From Streptococcus iniae (GTDB lineage: Bacteria; Bacillota; Bacilli; Lactobacillales; Streptococcaceae): DNA of 64,000 nucleotides. Positions 1-8,540 of the stretch are shown here, piece by piece. The translations under genes and the position numbers were made by a program. How positions within the stretch are numbered: the stretch's first letter is position 1; the number at the start of each line of letters is the position of its first letter. The stretch is from positions 2,103,001 to 2,167,000 of the forward strand of contig NZ_CP132230.1 in the NCBI RefSeq assembly GCF_030732225.1, in the 5' to 3' direction. The notes beneath the pieces were generated by a model. It made no database searches, was not told the origin of the DNA, and saw only the letters and a list, made by a program, of their open reading frames with translations.

Positions 1-1880
1 GGATACTCACAGTAATGAATAAACCCACCTGAAGCACCTGCTTCTGGATAAACCTTTTCAAAATCTAATTTATCAAATGGTGTTGGATTTTTTCGAACAT
101 CGTAGTGGAATGAATTCGTATAGTATTCCTTATCCGTAATATTTTCAACAATTCCAAATTTTTCAGTATCTAAACGACAAAAACGATCTGTCAAACTTTC
201 TGACGGCGTTGAGTAAACAGAGAAGTGATAACCATATTCTTGAGACCAAGACTCACATGCATCTTTCATCGCTTTTATAATAGCAATGGTAAAATCTTTG
301 GCTTCCTGATTGTCCTCCCACTCTCCACCATAGAAAGTTGAAGCAACTTCATATAAACCAATATAACCTAATGAAATTGTCGCCCGTCTGTTCTTAAACA
401 ACTCATCAACATGACCAGTCTTTTCAAGACGCTTCCCAAAAGCTCCGTACTGATAGAGAATCGGTGCATTTGCTGGTGTCGCTTCCTTAACGCGTTCTAC
501 CCGGTAAACCAAAGCATCCTTACCAATTGAAAGACGCTCCTCAAAAAGTTCCCAGAACTTGTCCATATCGCCATTTGCTTCCATAGCAATCCTTGGCAAA
601 TTCAAGGTTACAACACCTAGATTCATACGACCAGAAGTCACATCATTGCCATCTTCGTCTTTCCAACCTTGCAAGAAAGAACGACAACCCATCGGTGCTT
701 TAAAAGAGCCCGTCAAGTCAATGATTTTATCATAAGACAACATATCTGGGTACATTCTCTTAGACGCACATTCAAGAGCTAACTGCTTAATATCATAGTT
801 AGGTGAGTCTGTCTCTAAGTTCAAGCCACGTTTAACTGTAAAAATCAACTTAGGGAAGATAGCTGTACGATGTTCACTTCCAAGCCCCTTAATACGAATT
901 TCCAAAATTGCCTTTTGAATTTCACGTTCAAACCAAGACGTCCCAAGACCAAAACCAAGTGACGTAAAAGGCGTTTGACCATTTGAAGTAAAAAGAGTAT
1001 TAATCTCATATTCTAGAGACTGCATAGCATCATAAATGTCTTTTTGAGTTTTCTCATAAGCATACTCTTCACGCTTATCTTCAACAACCCATTTTTCAGC
1101 ATCAGCCATGTGTTTGTGATAATTGAGCTCCGCATATGGGGCTAAAAATTCATCGATACGATCTGCAGTACAGCCTCCATACTGACTTGAAGCCACATTT
1201 GCAATAATTTGAGAAATCTGAGCTGTCGCTGTTTGAATTGATTTTGGACTTTCAACTTCAGCATTGCCAATTTTGAATCCATTTGCCAACATACCCTTGA
1301 AATCAATTAAACAACAATTTGTCATAGGCGTGTATGGACTATAGTCTAAATCATGGTAATGAATATCACCTTTTTGATGGGCATTAGCCACATGAGCTGG
1401 CAACATTTTAAGACCAATAGATTTACCAACAATTCCTGCTGTTAAATCACGTTGCGTGTTAAAAACATCACTGTCTTTGTTTGCATTTTCATTAACAACC
1501 GACTGGTCCTTATTTAATAATTTATCGATAGAGAAATTAATATCTGTTGCTTGAGAACGCGCAAAATCGCGTTGCGTGCGGTAATTAATATATTCCTTAG
1601 CAATAGCATATTCGTTTGAACTTAACAATTCATGCTCAACAATATTTTGAATTTCATAAATTTTAATATTGTTTGGAAAACGTTCCAAAATTTCAGCGAT
1701 AACACGATCTGAAATAGCTTCTAATTTTGCTTCAACCAGTGGTGACATTTTGGTAACATTAACACTGGCTTTTAGAAGGGCACTGTAAATTTTAGTCGTG
1801 TCAAAATTTACCAAACGGCCATCTCGTTTGATTACTTTTATGTCTGGTTGAACGATTACTTTTTCATTATCTTGTGTCAT
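1..1880 (-). CDS. nrdD: Anaerobic ribonucleoside-triphosphate reductase, 3' part missing
   Basis: Partial gene: the reading frame runs from an ATG at 1880 off the left edge, giving about 626 N-terminal residues of a protein usually around 730 long. It reduces ribonucleoside triphosphates to deoxynucleotides without oxygen, using a glycyl radical installed by NrdG. The start of the protein (IKRDGRLVNFDTTKIYSALL) is a typical ATP-cone, the allosteric nucleotide-binding domain; later segments such as HYHDLDYSPYTPMTNC and SSQYGGCT match the catalytic barrel. The C-terminal glycyl radical motif lies outside the window. An AAGGAG lies 11 bases before the ATG. The promoter and a pair of NrdR-like boxes lie just upstream. 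Confidence 0.96.
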   Translation of the reverse strand, partial: MTQDNEKVIVQPDIKVIKRDGRLVNFDTTKIYSALLKASVNVTKMSPLVEAKLEAISDRVIAEILERFPNNIKIYEIQNIVEHELLSSNEYAIAKEYINYRTQRDFARSQATDINFSIDKLLNKDQSVVNENANKDSDVFNTQRDLTAGIVGKSIGLKMLPAHVANAHQKGDIHYHDLDYSPYTPMTNCCLIDFKGMLANGFKIGNAEVESPKSIQTATAQISQIIANVASSQYGGCTADRIDEFLAPYAELNYHKHMADAEKWVVEDKREEYAYEKTQKDIYDAMQSLEYEINTLFTSNGQTPFTSLGFGLGTSWFEREIQKAILEIRIKGLGSEHRTAIFPKLIFTVKRGLNLETDSPNYDIKQLALECASKRMYPDMLSYDKIIDLTGSFKAPMGCRSFLQGWKDEDGNDVTSGRMNLGVVTLNLPRIAMEANGDMDKFWELFEERLSIGKDALVYRVERVKEATPANAPILYQYGAFGKRLEKTGHVDELFKNRRATISLGYIGLYEVASTFYGGEWEDNQEAKDFTIAIIKAMKDACESWSQEYGYHFSVYSTPSESLTDRFCRLDTEKFGIVENITDKEYYTNSFHYDVRKNPTPFDKLDFEKVYPEAGASGGFIHYCEY

Positions 1881-1905
1881 CTTTTCAATTTCTCCTTACT
1901 GAACT

Positions 1906-1933
1906 ATTATATCATTGAATTTAAAAAAATCAA
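1906..1933 (-). promoter_or_regulatory. nrdD promoter
   Basis: On the minus strand a TTGATT -35 (1928-1933) is separated by 16 bases from a perfect TATAAT -10 (1906-1911) preceded by TGA, an extended -10. It sits 26 bases before the nrdD ATG. Confidence 0.75.
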
Positions 1934-1940
1934 CACAAAA

Positions 1941-1986
1941 AACAATATCTTGTGTTTTGATTTTACACCTAACACAAGATATTGTT
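1941..1986 (-). promoter_or_regulatory. Pair of NrdR-like boxes upstream of nrdD
   Basis: Two 16-base sites, AACAATATCTTGTGTT (1941-1956) and AACACAAGATATTGTT (1971-1986), are exact inverted copies with centres 30 bases apart, about three helical turns. Each resembles the ACACnATATnTTGTGT-type box bound by the ribonucleotide reductase repressor NrdR, and they lie directly upstream of the nrdD -35 element. Paired boxes at whole-turn spacing before nrd genes are the known NrdR arrangement; the NrdR assignment is by resemblance and position. Confidence 0.65.
1941..1986 (-). terminator. Hairpin downstream of the membrane protein gene (same bases as the NrdR boxes)
   Basis: Because the two boxes are exact inverted copies, the minus-strand transcript leaving the membrane protein gene (stop at 1995) can fold them into a 16-bp stem with a 14-base loop, followed by TTTTTTG. 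This fits a Rho-independent terminator that shares its bases with the operator of the next gene. Confidence 0.6.
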
Positions 1987-1994
1987 ATTTTACT

Positions 1995-3554
1995 CTAATT
2001 TACTTTTAAAATAAGAAATGGTGATAAGTTACTTGTCTTATCAATTTTATAGTTTTTTTCAATAATTTTAGTGACTTTATCTGGCATTTTTTTATTCTTA
2101 TTGATGACAATATAGGCAGCCGATTTTTGTAACAGTTCATCTTCTAAAATCTTTTGATGGCTTTCTTTTTTCAGATTAACATCAGCAGATGGAAATTGTG
2201 AAGCAACTTTACGTTGACTGCTTAAGTAAATCCTTGCATTATCATCCCAGACAAAAATCCTATCTGATTCCTTTGTTTCCTTTGCAATATAAGTTGCTAC
2301 TTCCTGACGGGTATGATTCAGTTGGAATTGTGTCAGATAATTCTTCACTGGAAGAAAGAGTGACAGCAACAATAACACAATCGGCAAAAATAAATGTCGG
2401 GACAAAAAGAGTGAAATAACACGGCTTGTCCCTTTTTTGACTTTACTGCGACGATGCGTTAAACGATCAAATTGACCCAAGAATTTCTCTGCAATTGGCA
2501 AAGCTGTCAAAATTAAAGCAAAAGGTAAGACTGGCAATAAATGATAACTTTGCATATCTTGTGATAAAAGCGCAAGCAATAAATAAAAGACAACTAATAA
2601 GACCAACAATGCCTTAACCATACGATCTTCAGCATTTTTCAAATGACCAATCACATAAATCGGTCCTGTTAAAAGCCCTAAACCTAAAGCCAAAACAAGA
2701 TAATACAATACTGAATAAGCCAGTGATAAATTACCCGATGCAAAATAAGTAAACTGATACTTAACTGCCTGTGCAAAATAAGGTCCTAGGATTTGCAGAT
2801 TTAGAATAAAATAACCAGCTGTATAGAAAACAAAAAGCATCCCTAATATAGCCGCTAAAAGCTGATAAAATCCTCTTGCAATATGTTTTTCCTTAATGTT
2901 ATAAATAATAATTGTCACTGCTGCTAACAGCCAAAACAACATAGCCTGCGGCTCAATCAGCATAGCCATAGCGCCTGAAAAGCCAAATAGGATAAAGGCT
3001 TCATCCTTGACCAAGTTAACAAAATACTTGGTTAAAAACCATAAGGACATCATGACAAATGGTAAGGCAAATTGTATTGAATACAAGCCACCAAAACCAA
3101 GAGCAAATGAAAAGAGGTAATAAAGCAAAGAAAAAGCTGACGACACTTTTTGACTAGCCGTAAAATAATTGATGAGTTTATAGAAATAAATGCCCGTCAT
3201 ATAGAAACAGAAAGCTTGAACCACAACTAAAAAGAGGGAGGTGCCAAGTTTATAACTCAAGGCTATTAGAACAAAATACAACATCCCACCAGTTGAAAAA
3301 ACATCACTATAAGGGATTTGCCCCTTCGTTAACATCATCCCAACATAGAGGTTTTGCGATTGTAAACTATTTGCCGCATCTGTTAATAAGGGATTGGCTA
3401 CACTTAGCAAAGCTACTGCCAAGCTTAATAACATAATATGGATTTTATGTAAACTAGGAACCTTTGTTTCATACTTACTTGTATGCAGTCTTGGTCCATC
3501 GTTATATTCAGAATTATCACGTTCTGATAGGGTTTCTTCATTAAAATGAGTCAC
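1995..3554 (-). CDS. Polytopic membrane protein, possibly GT-C-type glycosyltransferase-like
   Basis: About 519 residues with a hydrophilic N-terminus of some 35 residues, then roughly ten hydrophobic segments and a C-terminal soluble tail of about 100 residues. The arrangement resembles bacterial GT-C-fold integral membrane glycosyltransferases that use lipid-linked sugars, but no decisive catalytic motif was identified, so function is open. The chosen start is GTG at 3554: AAGGAG lies 7 bases upstream. A longer frame opening with TTG at 3584 is unlikely because that codon overlaps the -10 box of the promoter and would have no ribosome binding site. It is transcribed alone and ends at the nrdD operator hairpin. 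Confidence 0.7.
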   Translation of the reverse strand: MTHFNEETLSERDNSEYNDGPRLHTSKYETKVPSLHKIHIMLLSLAVALLSVANPLLTDAANSLQSQNLYVGMMLTKGQIPYSDVFSTGGMLYFVLIALSYKLGTSLFLVVVQAFCFYMTGIYFYKLINYFTASQKVSSAFSLLYYLFSFALGFGGLYSIQFALPFVMMSLWFLTKYFVNLVKDEAFILFGFSGAMAMLIEPQAMLFWLLAAVTIIIYNIKEKHIARGFYQLLAAILGMLFVFYTAGYFILNLQILGPYFAQAVKYQFTYFASGNLSLAYSVLYYLVLALGLGLLTGPIYVIGHLKNAEDRMVKALLVLLVVFYLLLALLSQDMQSYHLLPVLPFALILTALPIAEKFLGQFDRLTHRRSKVKKGTSRVISLFLSRHLFLPIVLLLLSLFLPVKNYLTQFQLNHTRQEVATYIAKETKESDRIFVWDDNARIYLSSQRKVASQFPSADVNLKKESHQKILEDELLQKSAAYIVINKNKKMPDKVTKIIEKNYKIDKTSNLSPFLILKVN

Positions 3555-3583
3555 AGGTCTTCTCCTTGAAATGTCATAGTACA

Positions 3584-3611
3584 AGTATATCAGAATCTAC
3601 TATTTAGTCAA
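3584..3611 (-). promoter_or_regulatory. Promoter of the membrane protein gene
   Basis: TTGACT (3606-3611), a 16-base spacer, then TATACT (3584-3589) on the minus strand. Its position implies a transcription start a few bases inside the longer reading frame, which supports the GTG start at 3554. Confidence 0.75.
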
Positions 3612-3626
3612 TTTCAGACCATACTA

Positions 3627-3767
3627 CTAGGGTTTATATTTGCTCATTTGGTCCTTAACTGGACAACTGCATTGGCAATCGCCACAGGACCCTTTTTGTT
3701 TACGATAATAAGATAAACTAAGTAGCGCAAGAATAAGAATAATTAAGGCAATAATTAGGGTTGACAT
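3627..3767 (-). CDS. FeoB-associated Cys-rich membrane protein
   Basis: A 46-residue protein starting MSTLIIALIILILALL. It has one hydrophobic N-terminal helix (about residues 3-21), a basic patch and a short tail with four cysteines (CGDCQCSC), the layout of the FeoB-associated Cys-rich family found after feoB in Firmicutes. Its ATG lies 1 base after the feoB stop codon, and GGAG in the last feoB codons serves as ribosome binding site, so it is translated with feoB. It probably assists Fe(II) import by binding metal or by stabilising FeoB, though its exact role in streptococci is not established. Confidence 0.85.
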   Translation of the reverse strand: MSTLIIALIILILALLSLSYYRKQKGSCGDCQCSCPVKDQMSKYKP

Positions 3768-3768
3768 T

Positions 3769-5922
3769 TTATTTCTCCGAACTCATTTTTTTCAATTCTT
3801 CCAAATTAATAACCGTTGGCATCTCCGATTTAGAAGGACGCAAAACAAAATATATCAAACTTAACAAAGAAAGCATTGCAACTACAGAAAATACCGTCAC
3901 CGGTTTTCCAAGTAACAACAGTCCTAATTGATAAATGATTAAACTTATCACATAGGCAAGACCTGTTTGAAATACAATAGCAACAAGAGACCATCTCAAA
4001 TGATTCATTTCCCTCTTAATAGCACCAATAGCCGCAAAACAAGGCGCACATAAAAGATTAAAAACTAAAAAAGAGTAGGCAGATAACCAGCTGTAATCTG
4101 CTTGCAGACTTGACCATAAGGCCTTACTAGTCTCAGTAGCATCATTTTGATGGTATAAAATACCAAAGGTGGCAACCACAGTCTCCTTAGCAAGTAGACC
4201 TGTTGCTGTTGCTACTGTTGCTCGCCAATTACCAAAACCCAACGGAATGAATAGCCAAGACAAGAGATGCCCTAAACTAGCAAGAATACTTTTGTCAGTC
4301 TCTACAGCCTCAAACCTAAGGTTATAAGAAGACATAAACCAAATCAAAATGGTACACACAAAAATAATAGTCCCTGCTCTTTTGACAAAGCTCCAAGCCT
4401 TACCTAAAGCATACCTTAAAACAGTCAGAAGATTTGGCAAATGATAAGCTGGAAGTTCCATGATAAAAGGACTTGTCACTCCTCCAAGCATTCTTGTCTT
4501 TTTTAGAGCAATACCGGAAAAAACAATAGTTGCAATTCCAATAAAATAAGCACTCGGTGCAATCATGGGATTACTAGGAAAAAAAGCACCTGCAATTAAA
4601 GCAATAATAGATAGCTTGGCAGAACAAGGCATAAAGGTGGTTGTCATAATAGTGATGCGACGATCACGTTCATTTTCAATAGTTCTACTGGCCATTATAG
4701 CTGGAACACCACAACCCGTTGCAATCAACATTGGAATAAACGATTTTCCTGACAAGCCAAAACGACGGAAAAAACGGTCCATAATAAAAGCAATACGGCT
4801 CATGTAACCAATGTCTTCCAAAATACCCAAACAAATAAAAAGGACGAAAATCTGTGGAACAAAACCAACAACCGCACCCACACCTGCAATAATACCATCT
4901 AGTAGCAATGATTGTAACCACTGTTCTACTTTCAAGTATGACAAAATACCCTCAACAGTTTGGGGAATATAGTGACCAAAGACAACATCATTAACCCAAT
5001 CTGTACCGAGAGTTCCTATTGTCTGAATTGATAAAAAGTAAACACCAAACATGGTTAGCGCAAAAATCGGTAGTGCCAAAAAACGATTGGTAACAATGCG
5101 ATCAATCTTATCTGACAACTGCAATTCAAAATGATTTTCTGTAACCTGAGCCAACTGACAGATTCTCTCAATCAATTGATAGCGTTGATTAATAATAATC
5201 GTTTCAGCATCTTCAAAAAAAATAGACTCTGTAATGGAAATAATATCCCTAATCTCAGCTTTGCTTTCAGTAGAAAGCGACACACTTTCTAGGACCAATG
5301 GATCTTGTTCAAATAACTTTATACCATTAAAGCGACTCGCTCCTAGTAAAGTCTTGTCCTCAATAAGTGCTTCAATTTGAGATAAGGCAACTTCTAGTCG
5401 TTGATCATAAACTGGAAATTGTGGGCTTTTTTTACTGTTTGATAGTAAATGCTTGCTTGTGGTAAGTAGATGATCAAGCCCAGTCTTTTTGAGTGCGCTA
5501 ATTGCAATCACTGGAATTCCCAGTTGATAGCTTAATTTATCACAATTAATCTGTTTGCCACTGCTGGCTAAAATATCAGACATATTAAGCGCTAAAATCA
5601 TCGGCAAACCAATTTCAATCAATTGTAGGGTTAAATAGAGACTACGTTCCAAATTAGTTGCATCCACAAGATTAATAATCAATTGTGAATCACCACTCAA
5701 TAAATAATCACGCGCTATCTTTTCCTCAGGAGTATAAGGTGACATGGAATAGACACCTGGTAAGTCTTGGATCTCGATTTCCTTGTCTTTTTTCAAAAAA
5801 CCACTCTTGCGAGCAACCGTGACCCCCGGCCAATTACCAACTCTTTGATTGGAACCTGTTAAAAGATTAAAAAGACTTGTTTTACCACTATTAGGATTAC
5901 CTATTAAAGCTATTTTTTTCAT
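3769..5922 (-). CDS. feoB: Ferrous iron transport protein B
   Basis: A 717-residue Fe(II) permease of the cytoplasmic membrane. The N-terminal GTPase domain shows G1 GNPNSGKT (residues 8-15), a switch region, G3 DLPG (53-56) and G4 NMSD (113-116). A helical regulatory region follows, then a membrane domain from about residue 285 with two Gate repeats containing the conserved GCGVPAIMASR and MPCSAKLSI segments. Length is normal for Gram-positive FeoB. The start overlaps the end of feoA by 26 bases, so the two are translationally coupled; a small Cys-rich accessory gene follows immediately. Confidence 0.96.
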   Translation of the reverse strand: MKKIALIGNPNSGKTSLFNLLTGSNQRVGNWPGVTVARKSGFLKKDKEIEIQDLPGVYSMSPYTPEEKIARDYLLSGDSQLIINLVDATNLERSLYLTLQLIEIGLPMILALNMSDILASSGKQINCDKLSYQLGIPVIAISALKKTGLDHLLTTSKHLLSNSKKSPQFPVYDQRLEVALSQIEALIEDKTLLGASRFNGIKLFEQDPLVLESVSLSTESKAEIRDIISITESIFFEDAETIIINQRYQLIERICQLAQVTENHFELQLSDKIDRIVTNRFLALPIFALTMFGVYFLSIQTIGTLGTDWVNDVVFGHYIPQTVEGILSYLKVEQWLQSLLLDGIIAGVGAVVGFVPQIFVLFICLGILEDIGYMSRIAFIMDRFFRRFGLSGKSFIPMLIATGCGVPAIMASRTIENERDRRITIMTTTFMPCSAKLSIIALIAGAFFPSNPMIAPSAYFIGIATIVFSGIALKKTRMLGGVTSPFIMELPAYHLPNLLTVLRYALGKAWSFVKRAGTIIFVCTILIWFMSSYNLRFEAVETDKSILASLGHLLSWLFIPLGFGNWRATVATATGLLAKETVVATFGILYHQNDATETSKALWSSLQADYSWLSAYSFLVFNLLCAPCFAAIGAIKREMNHLRWSLVAIVFQTGLAYVISLIIYQLGLLLLGKPVTVFSVVAMLSLLSLIYFVLRPSKSEMPTVINLEELKKMSSEK

Positions 5923-6394
5923 TTACTATCTCATCTTCTATCTTAAAAACACTAATAAGTTGAGCCTCTGATTTACGAATACTGAGTTCATACCCTCGTA
6001 AACTAATTTCCAGTGGATCTCCTAAAGGTGCCACTTTTCTCAAATGAATCTTTGTTCCTTTGGTTAAGCCCATATCCATTAAACGGCGTTTAATAGCTTT
6101 ATTGGCATAAATGCCTTCTATAAAAGCATAATCAGAAACCTTTAACTCTGATAAAGCAACTGTTTTATCTATTCCTTGTGTTGGTATAACATCAATAGCA
6201 TCTAAGACAGTGTAATCAAAAGCTAAACGACTAGATAAAAGCATGATAATAGCATTTTCTTTTGTCTTTGATAATAACTTAAGACTCGTATCTTTTTTTA
6301 ATCCTAAATTAGCAAGATGCCTCTGATAATCTGACGGTAAATCAACTGATAAAATAAGGTAAGAAACACCAATTTCTGCTTCTGATAACTTCAT
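5897..6394 (-). CDS. feoA: FeoA-type protein with two tandem FeoA domains
   Basis: A 165-residue cytoplasmic protein made of two SH3-like FeoA domains, roughly residues 1-72 and 78-152. The second is the more canonical, with RRLMDMGLTKGTKI followed by PLGDPLEISLRGYELSIR; the first keeps HLANLGLKKDTSLKLL. FeoA binds the GTPase side of FeoB and is needed for Fe(II) uptake. The start is placed at ATG 6394 (MKLSEAEIG), because GAGG lies 7 bases upstream; an upstream ATG at 6433 lacks a ribosome binding site. It is first gene of the feo operon and overlaps feoB. Confidence 0.92.
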   Translation of the reverse strand: MKLSEAEIGVSYLILSVDLPSDYQRHLANLGLKKDTSLKLLSKTKENAIIMLLSSRLAFDYTVLDAIDVIPTQGIDKTVALSELKVSDYAFIEGIYANKAIKRRLMDMGLTKGTKIHLRKVAPLGDPLEISLRGYELSIRKSEAQLISVFKIEDEIVNEKNSFNR

Positions 6395-6450
6395 CAAACA
6401 ACCTCTTTTTTCATAAATGATTAAACAATTCACTTTTTTTAACTTTATTC

Positions 6451-6456
6451 ATTATA
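6451..6456 (-). promoter_or_regulatory. Probable feo operon -10 box
   Basis: A perfect TATAAT on the minus strand about 57 bases before the feoA ATG. No convincing -35 hexamer at 16-18 bases was found, so the operon may need an activator or use a weak -35. Confidence 0.4.
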
Positions 6457-6545
6457 TCACAACTTATTTAACAGAAAGAAAATAATCTTTTTCTTAACAA
6501 TTCTGACAATATTTGCCATAATGCTGTCATCTAAAAATAGGGGAC

Positions 6546-6570
6546 AAAAAAAGACCTAGGCGGTCTTTTC
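6546..6570 (-). terminator. Terminator of the ireB-ruvX-UPF0473 operon
   Basis: Stem AAAAGACC/GGTCTTTT (6549-6556 with 6562-6569), 5-base loop, followed on the minus strand by a run of T. It begins just after the UPF0473 stop codon. Confidence 0.85.
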
Positions 6571-6571
6571 A

Positions 6572-6871
6572 TTATTCTTCGTCCAAAAAGCTGTTAAAGA
6601 CTTCTTCAATCATATCCCATTCAGCATCTGAATCTTCTGGAATTGGTTGAAGATCCCCTTCTGTACCATCTTCATTTTCTGTAAATGAATAAGCTTGGAT
6701 TTCAATTTCGCCATCTTCATCTTCTTCAGATCCAGCAGGTACCAAAAGAACATAATTTTTACCAAATTCTTCTCTACCATCGATAGTGAGTAAAATTTCA
6801 AATAATGATTCATTCCCTTGGTCATCCACCAAAGTAATAACTTCATGTTCATGATCGTGATTGTGTGCCAT
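6572..6871 (-). CDS. UPF0473 / DUF1292 family protein
   Basis: A 99-residue very acidic protein with a His-rich N-terminus ([10 protein letters not shown]) followed by a DUF1292 domain ([10 protein letters not shown], then [10 protein letters not shown], then EIQAYSFTE). The family is conserved in Firmicutes immediately after ruvX and has no settled biochemical function; the His/Asp-rich start could bind metal, which is inference. It is last gene of the three-gene operon ireB-ruvX-UPF0473, 10 bases after ruvX, with its terminator directly downstream. Confidence 0.9.
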   Translation of the reverse strand: MAHNHDHEHEVITLVDDQGNESLFEILLTIDGREEFGKNYVLLVPAGSEEDEDGEIEIQAYSFTENEDGTEGDLQPIPEDSDAEWDMIEEVFNSFLDEE

Positions 6872-6881
6872 TGTTTTCTCC

Positions 6882-7301
6882 TTAATAGGTTCTATCTAAA
6901 TAATTTTGTAAAATCAACTGTGCGGCTAATTTATCAATAACTTTTTTACGCTTGCCACGACTAATGTCTGCTTGTTCAATGAGCATCCGCTCGGCTTGAA
7001 CTGTTGTTAATCGTTCATCTTGATACTTGACAGGAATCTTGAAGAGTTCTTCAATTTTTTGACCATAAGCCTGACTAGCTTCCACCCGTGGACCACTTGT
7101 ATTGTTCATGTTTTTTGGCAAGCCCACAACAAATGTGTCAACCTTGTATGCTTTGACAAGTTCCCCCAGACGTTCAAAACCGAACTCTTCTTTGTCTTCA
7201 TCAATCTTAATAATTTCAAGGCCTTGGGCTGTAAAACCTAAAGGATCGCTAATAGCTACTCCAACTGTCTTAGAACCTACATCCAGTCCCATTATTCTCA
7301 T
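6882..7301 (-). CDS. ruvX: Putative pre-16S rRNA nuclease / Holliday junction resolvase RuvX (YqgF)
   Basis: A 139-residue RNase H-fold protein of the YqgF family. The N-terminal strand [16 protein letters not shown] holds the first catalytic Asp, [12 protein letters not shown] follows the fold, and DERLTT carries the second acidic site. Family members process the 5' end of 16S rRNA precursor; the resolvase role is older and less certain. Its ATG overlaps the ireB stop by 4 bases, indicating coupled translation. Confidence 0.93.
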   Translation of the reverse strand: MRIMGLDVGSKTVGVAISDPLGFTAQGLEIIKIDEDKEEFGFERLGELVKAYKVDTFVVGLPKNMNNTSGPRVEASQAYGQKIEELFKIPVKYQDERLTTVQAERMLIEQADISRGKRKKVIDKLAAQLILQNYLDRTY

Positions 7302-7567
7302 TTTATGTCAATTCCATTTCCTTGCAAGTAATAGCGAACAAGTTCTTCAACAATCTCATCACGTTCATATTTGCGAATTTGATTGCGAGCATCATTATAT
7401 CTCGGTACATAAGCAGGGTCACCACTCAATACATAACCTACAATTTGATTGATAGGATTGTAACCTTTTTCCTCAAGAGAATGGTAAACAGCTGTTAGTG
7501 TTTCACTGATTTCTTTTTTATCACCATCATCTAACTTAAAGCGAACTGTTTCGTCTGTAAATCCCAT
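7298..7567 (-). CDS. IreB family regulatory phosphoprotein (UPF0297)
   Basis: An 89-residue protein beginning [14 protein letters not shown]. In Enterococcus faecalis the homologue IreB is phosphorylated on the two threonines near the N-terminus by the Ser/Thr kinase IreK and modulates cephalosporin tolerance; both threonines (T4 and T7) are present here. That makes it a likely substrate of the streptococcal StkP-type kinase, by homology. First gene of the operon with ruvX; AAGGTG lies before the ATG and a strong promoter is found 37 bases upstream. Confidence 0.92.
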   Translation of the reverse strand: MGFTDETVRFKLDDGDKKEISETLTAVYHSLEEKGYNPINQIVGYVLSGDPAYVPRYNDARNQIRKYERDEIVEELVRYYLQGNGIDIK

Positions 7568-7603
7568 ACCTACACCTTCTTTCTAAACTAAGTACTATGC
7601 TTT

Positions 7604-7632
7604 ATTATAGCTTATTTTTTTTAAATTAACAA
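7604..7632 (-). promoter_or_regulatory. Promoter of the ireB-ruvX-UPF0473 operon
   Basis: TTGTTA (7627-7632), an exact 17-base spacer and TATAAT (7604-7609) on the minus strand. Confidence 0.8.
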
Positions 7633-7653
7633 GAAATCTAGGTTAAAGGCACA

Positions 7654-7680
7654 GAAAAAAAGCCCAATTATTGAGCTTTT
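7654..7680 (-). terminator. Terminator of spx
   Basis: Minus-strand hairpin AAAGCTC/GGGCTTT (one G-U pair) followed by a run of seven T, starting at the spx stop codon. Confidence 0.8.
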
Positions 7681-8077
7681 AAAGTGCTGCGCGCAAACGC
7701 GCTTCTGTATTTTCAATATTACGGATAGAACGTGGTAAGAAGGCTCTAATATCATCTTCTTTATAGCCCACTTGCAAACGTTTATCATCAATTAAAATAG
7801 GACTTTTTAGAATACGAGGATTGTCCTGAATTAAGTCGATAACTTCACTAACGCTCAGTTCATCAATATTACAATTAAGGGCCTTAGCATATCTATTCTT
7901 TGATGAGACAATACTTTCGACACCATTTTCTGTCTTAGATAAAATAGCTAATATTTCTTCTTTTGTAAGTGGTTCTTTTCCTAAATTTTGTTCTTTATAA
8001 GGGAGCTTATGACCATTTAACCAGGTTTTGGCCTTTTTACAGCTCGTACAACTTGAAATCGTATAAATTTTAATCAT
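7679..8077 (-). CDS. spxA2: Spx-family transcriptional regulator (SpxA2 position)
   Basis: A 132-residue ArsC/Spx-fold protein. It binds the alpha C-terminal domain of RNA polymerase and redirects transcription under thiol and envelope stress. The redox switch CTSC (C10-x-x-C13) lies in MIKIYTISSCTSCKK, and later the fold shows VGYKEDDIRAFLPR. Streptococci have two Spx proteins; the one beside recA is named SpxA2 in S. mutans and S. pyogenes, so the symbol is assigned by synteny. Single gene with its own terminator. Confidence 0.88.
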   Translation of the reverse strand: MIKIYTISSCTSCKKAKTWLNGHKLPYKEQNLGKEPLTKEEILAILSKTENGVESIVSSKNRYAKALNCNIDELSVSEVIDLIQDNPRILKSPILIDDKRLQVGYKEDDIRAFLPRSIRNIENTEARLRAAL

Positions 8078-8453
8078 GTTGAGAGTCTCACTTTCTATTT
8101 CGTGATATATTCATTGTAGCATAGTTCTTTTTTCTGAACATAGGTCTGTGGACCTATTTTCTCATCTAAATAGATTATTTTCTAAATATTAATATCAATC
8201 CAAAAGGCTTGACATAAGGATTTCAAGCAGAGAACATTTCATTCTTACATGAAATTGGCACTTTTTCGCCTTGCCAATGGAGAATAACAATCATTTGCTT
8301 TAAGACATCATTCCCAGTCACAAAAGAACCGTATCAGAAGGTGACAAAAACCCTAAAGCCCTTGATGAGGTGACATTTTTATCACCGATTCAAAATCATG
8401 AAAACGCTCCACACTTAACTTTTCTCGCTTTAGGCCTTTTTGCTCGAAGAAAA

Positions 8454-8472
8454 AACAGTCCACTGGACTGTT
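8454..8472. repeat. 19-base palindromic repeat, copy 1
   Basis: AACAGTCCACTGGACTGTT: 9-bp arms around a single base. An identical copy lies 196 bases away at 8650-8668. Confidence 0.85.
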
Positions 8473-8540
8473 CAGAACGTAGACAAACCCTCTTATTGAT
8501 AGAAAAATTGTTAGTTTAAAGGTTGACTACCACATAATTG

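Noticed and set aside
8353..8450. Open 32-codon minus-strand stretch reading FEQKGLKREKLSVERFHDFE
   Set aside because: No start codon with ribosome binding site and no recognised family; kept only as a note in the intergenic entry.
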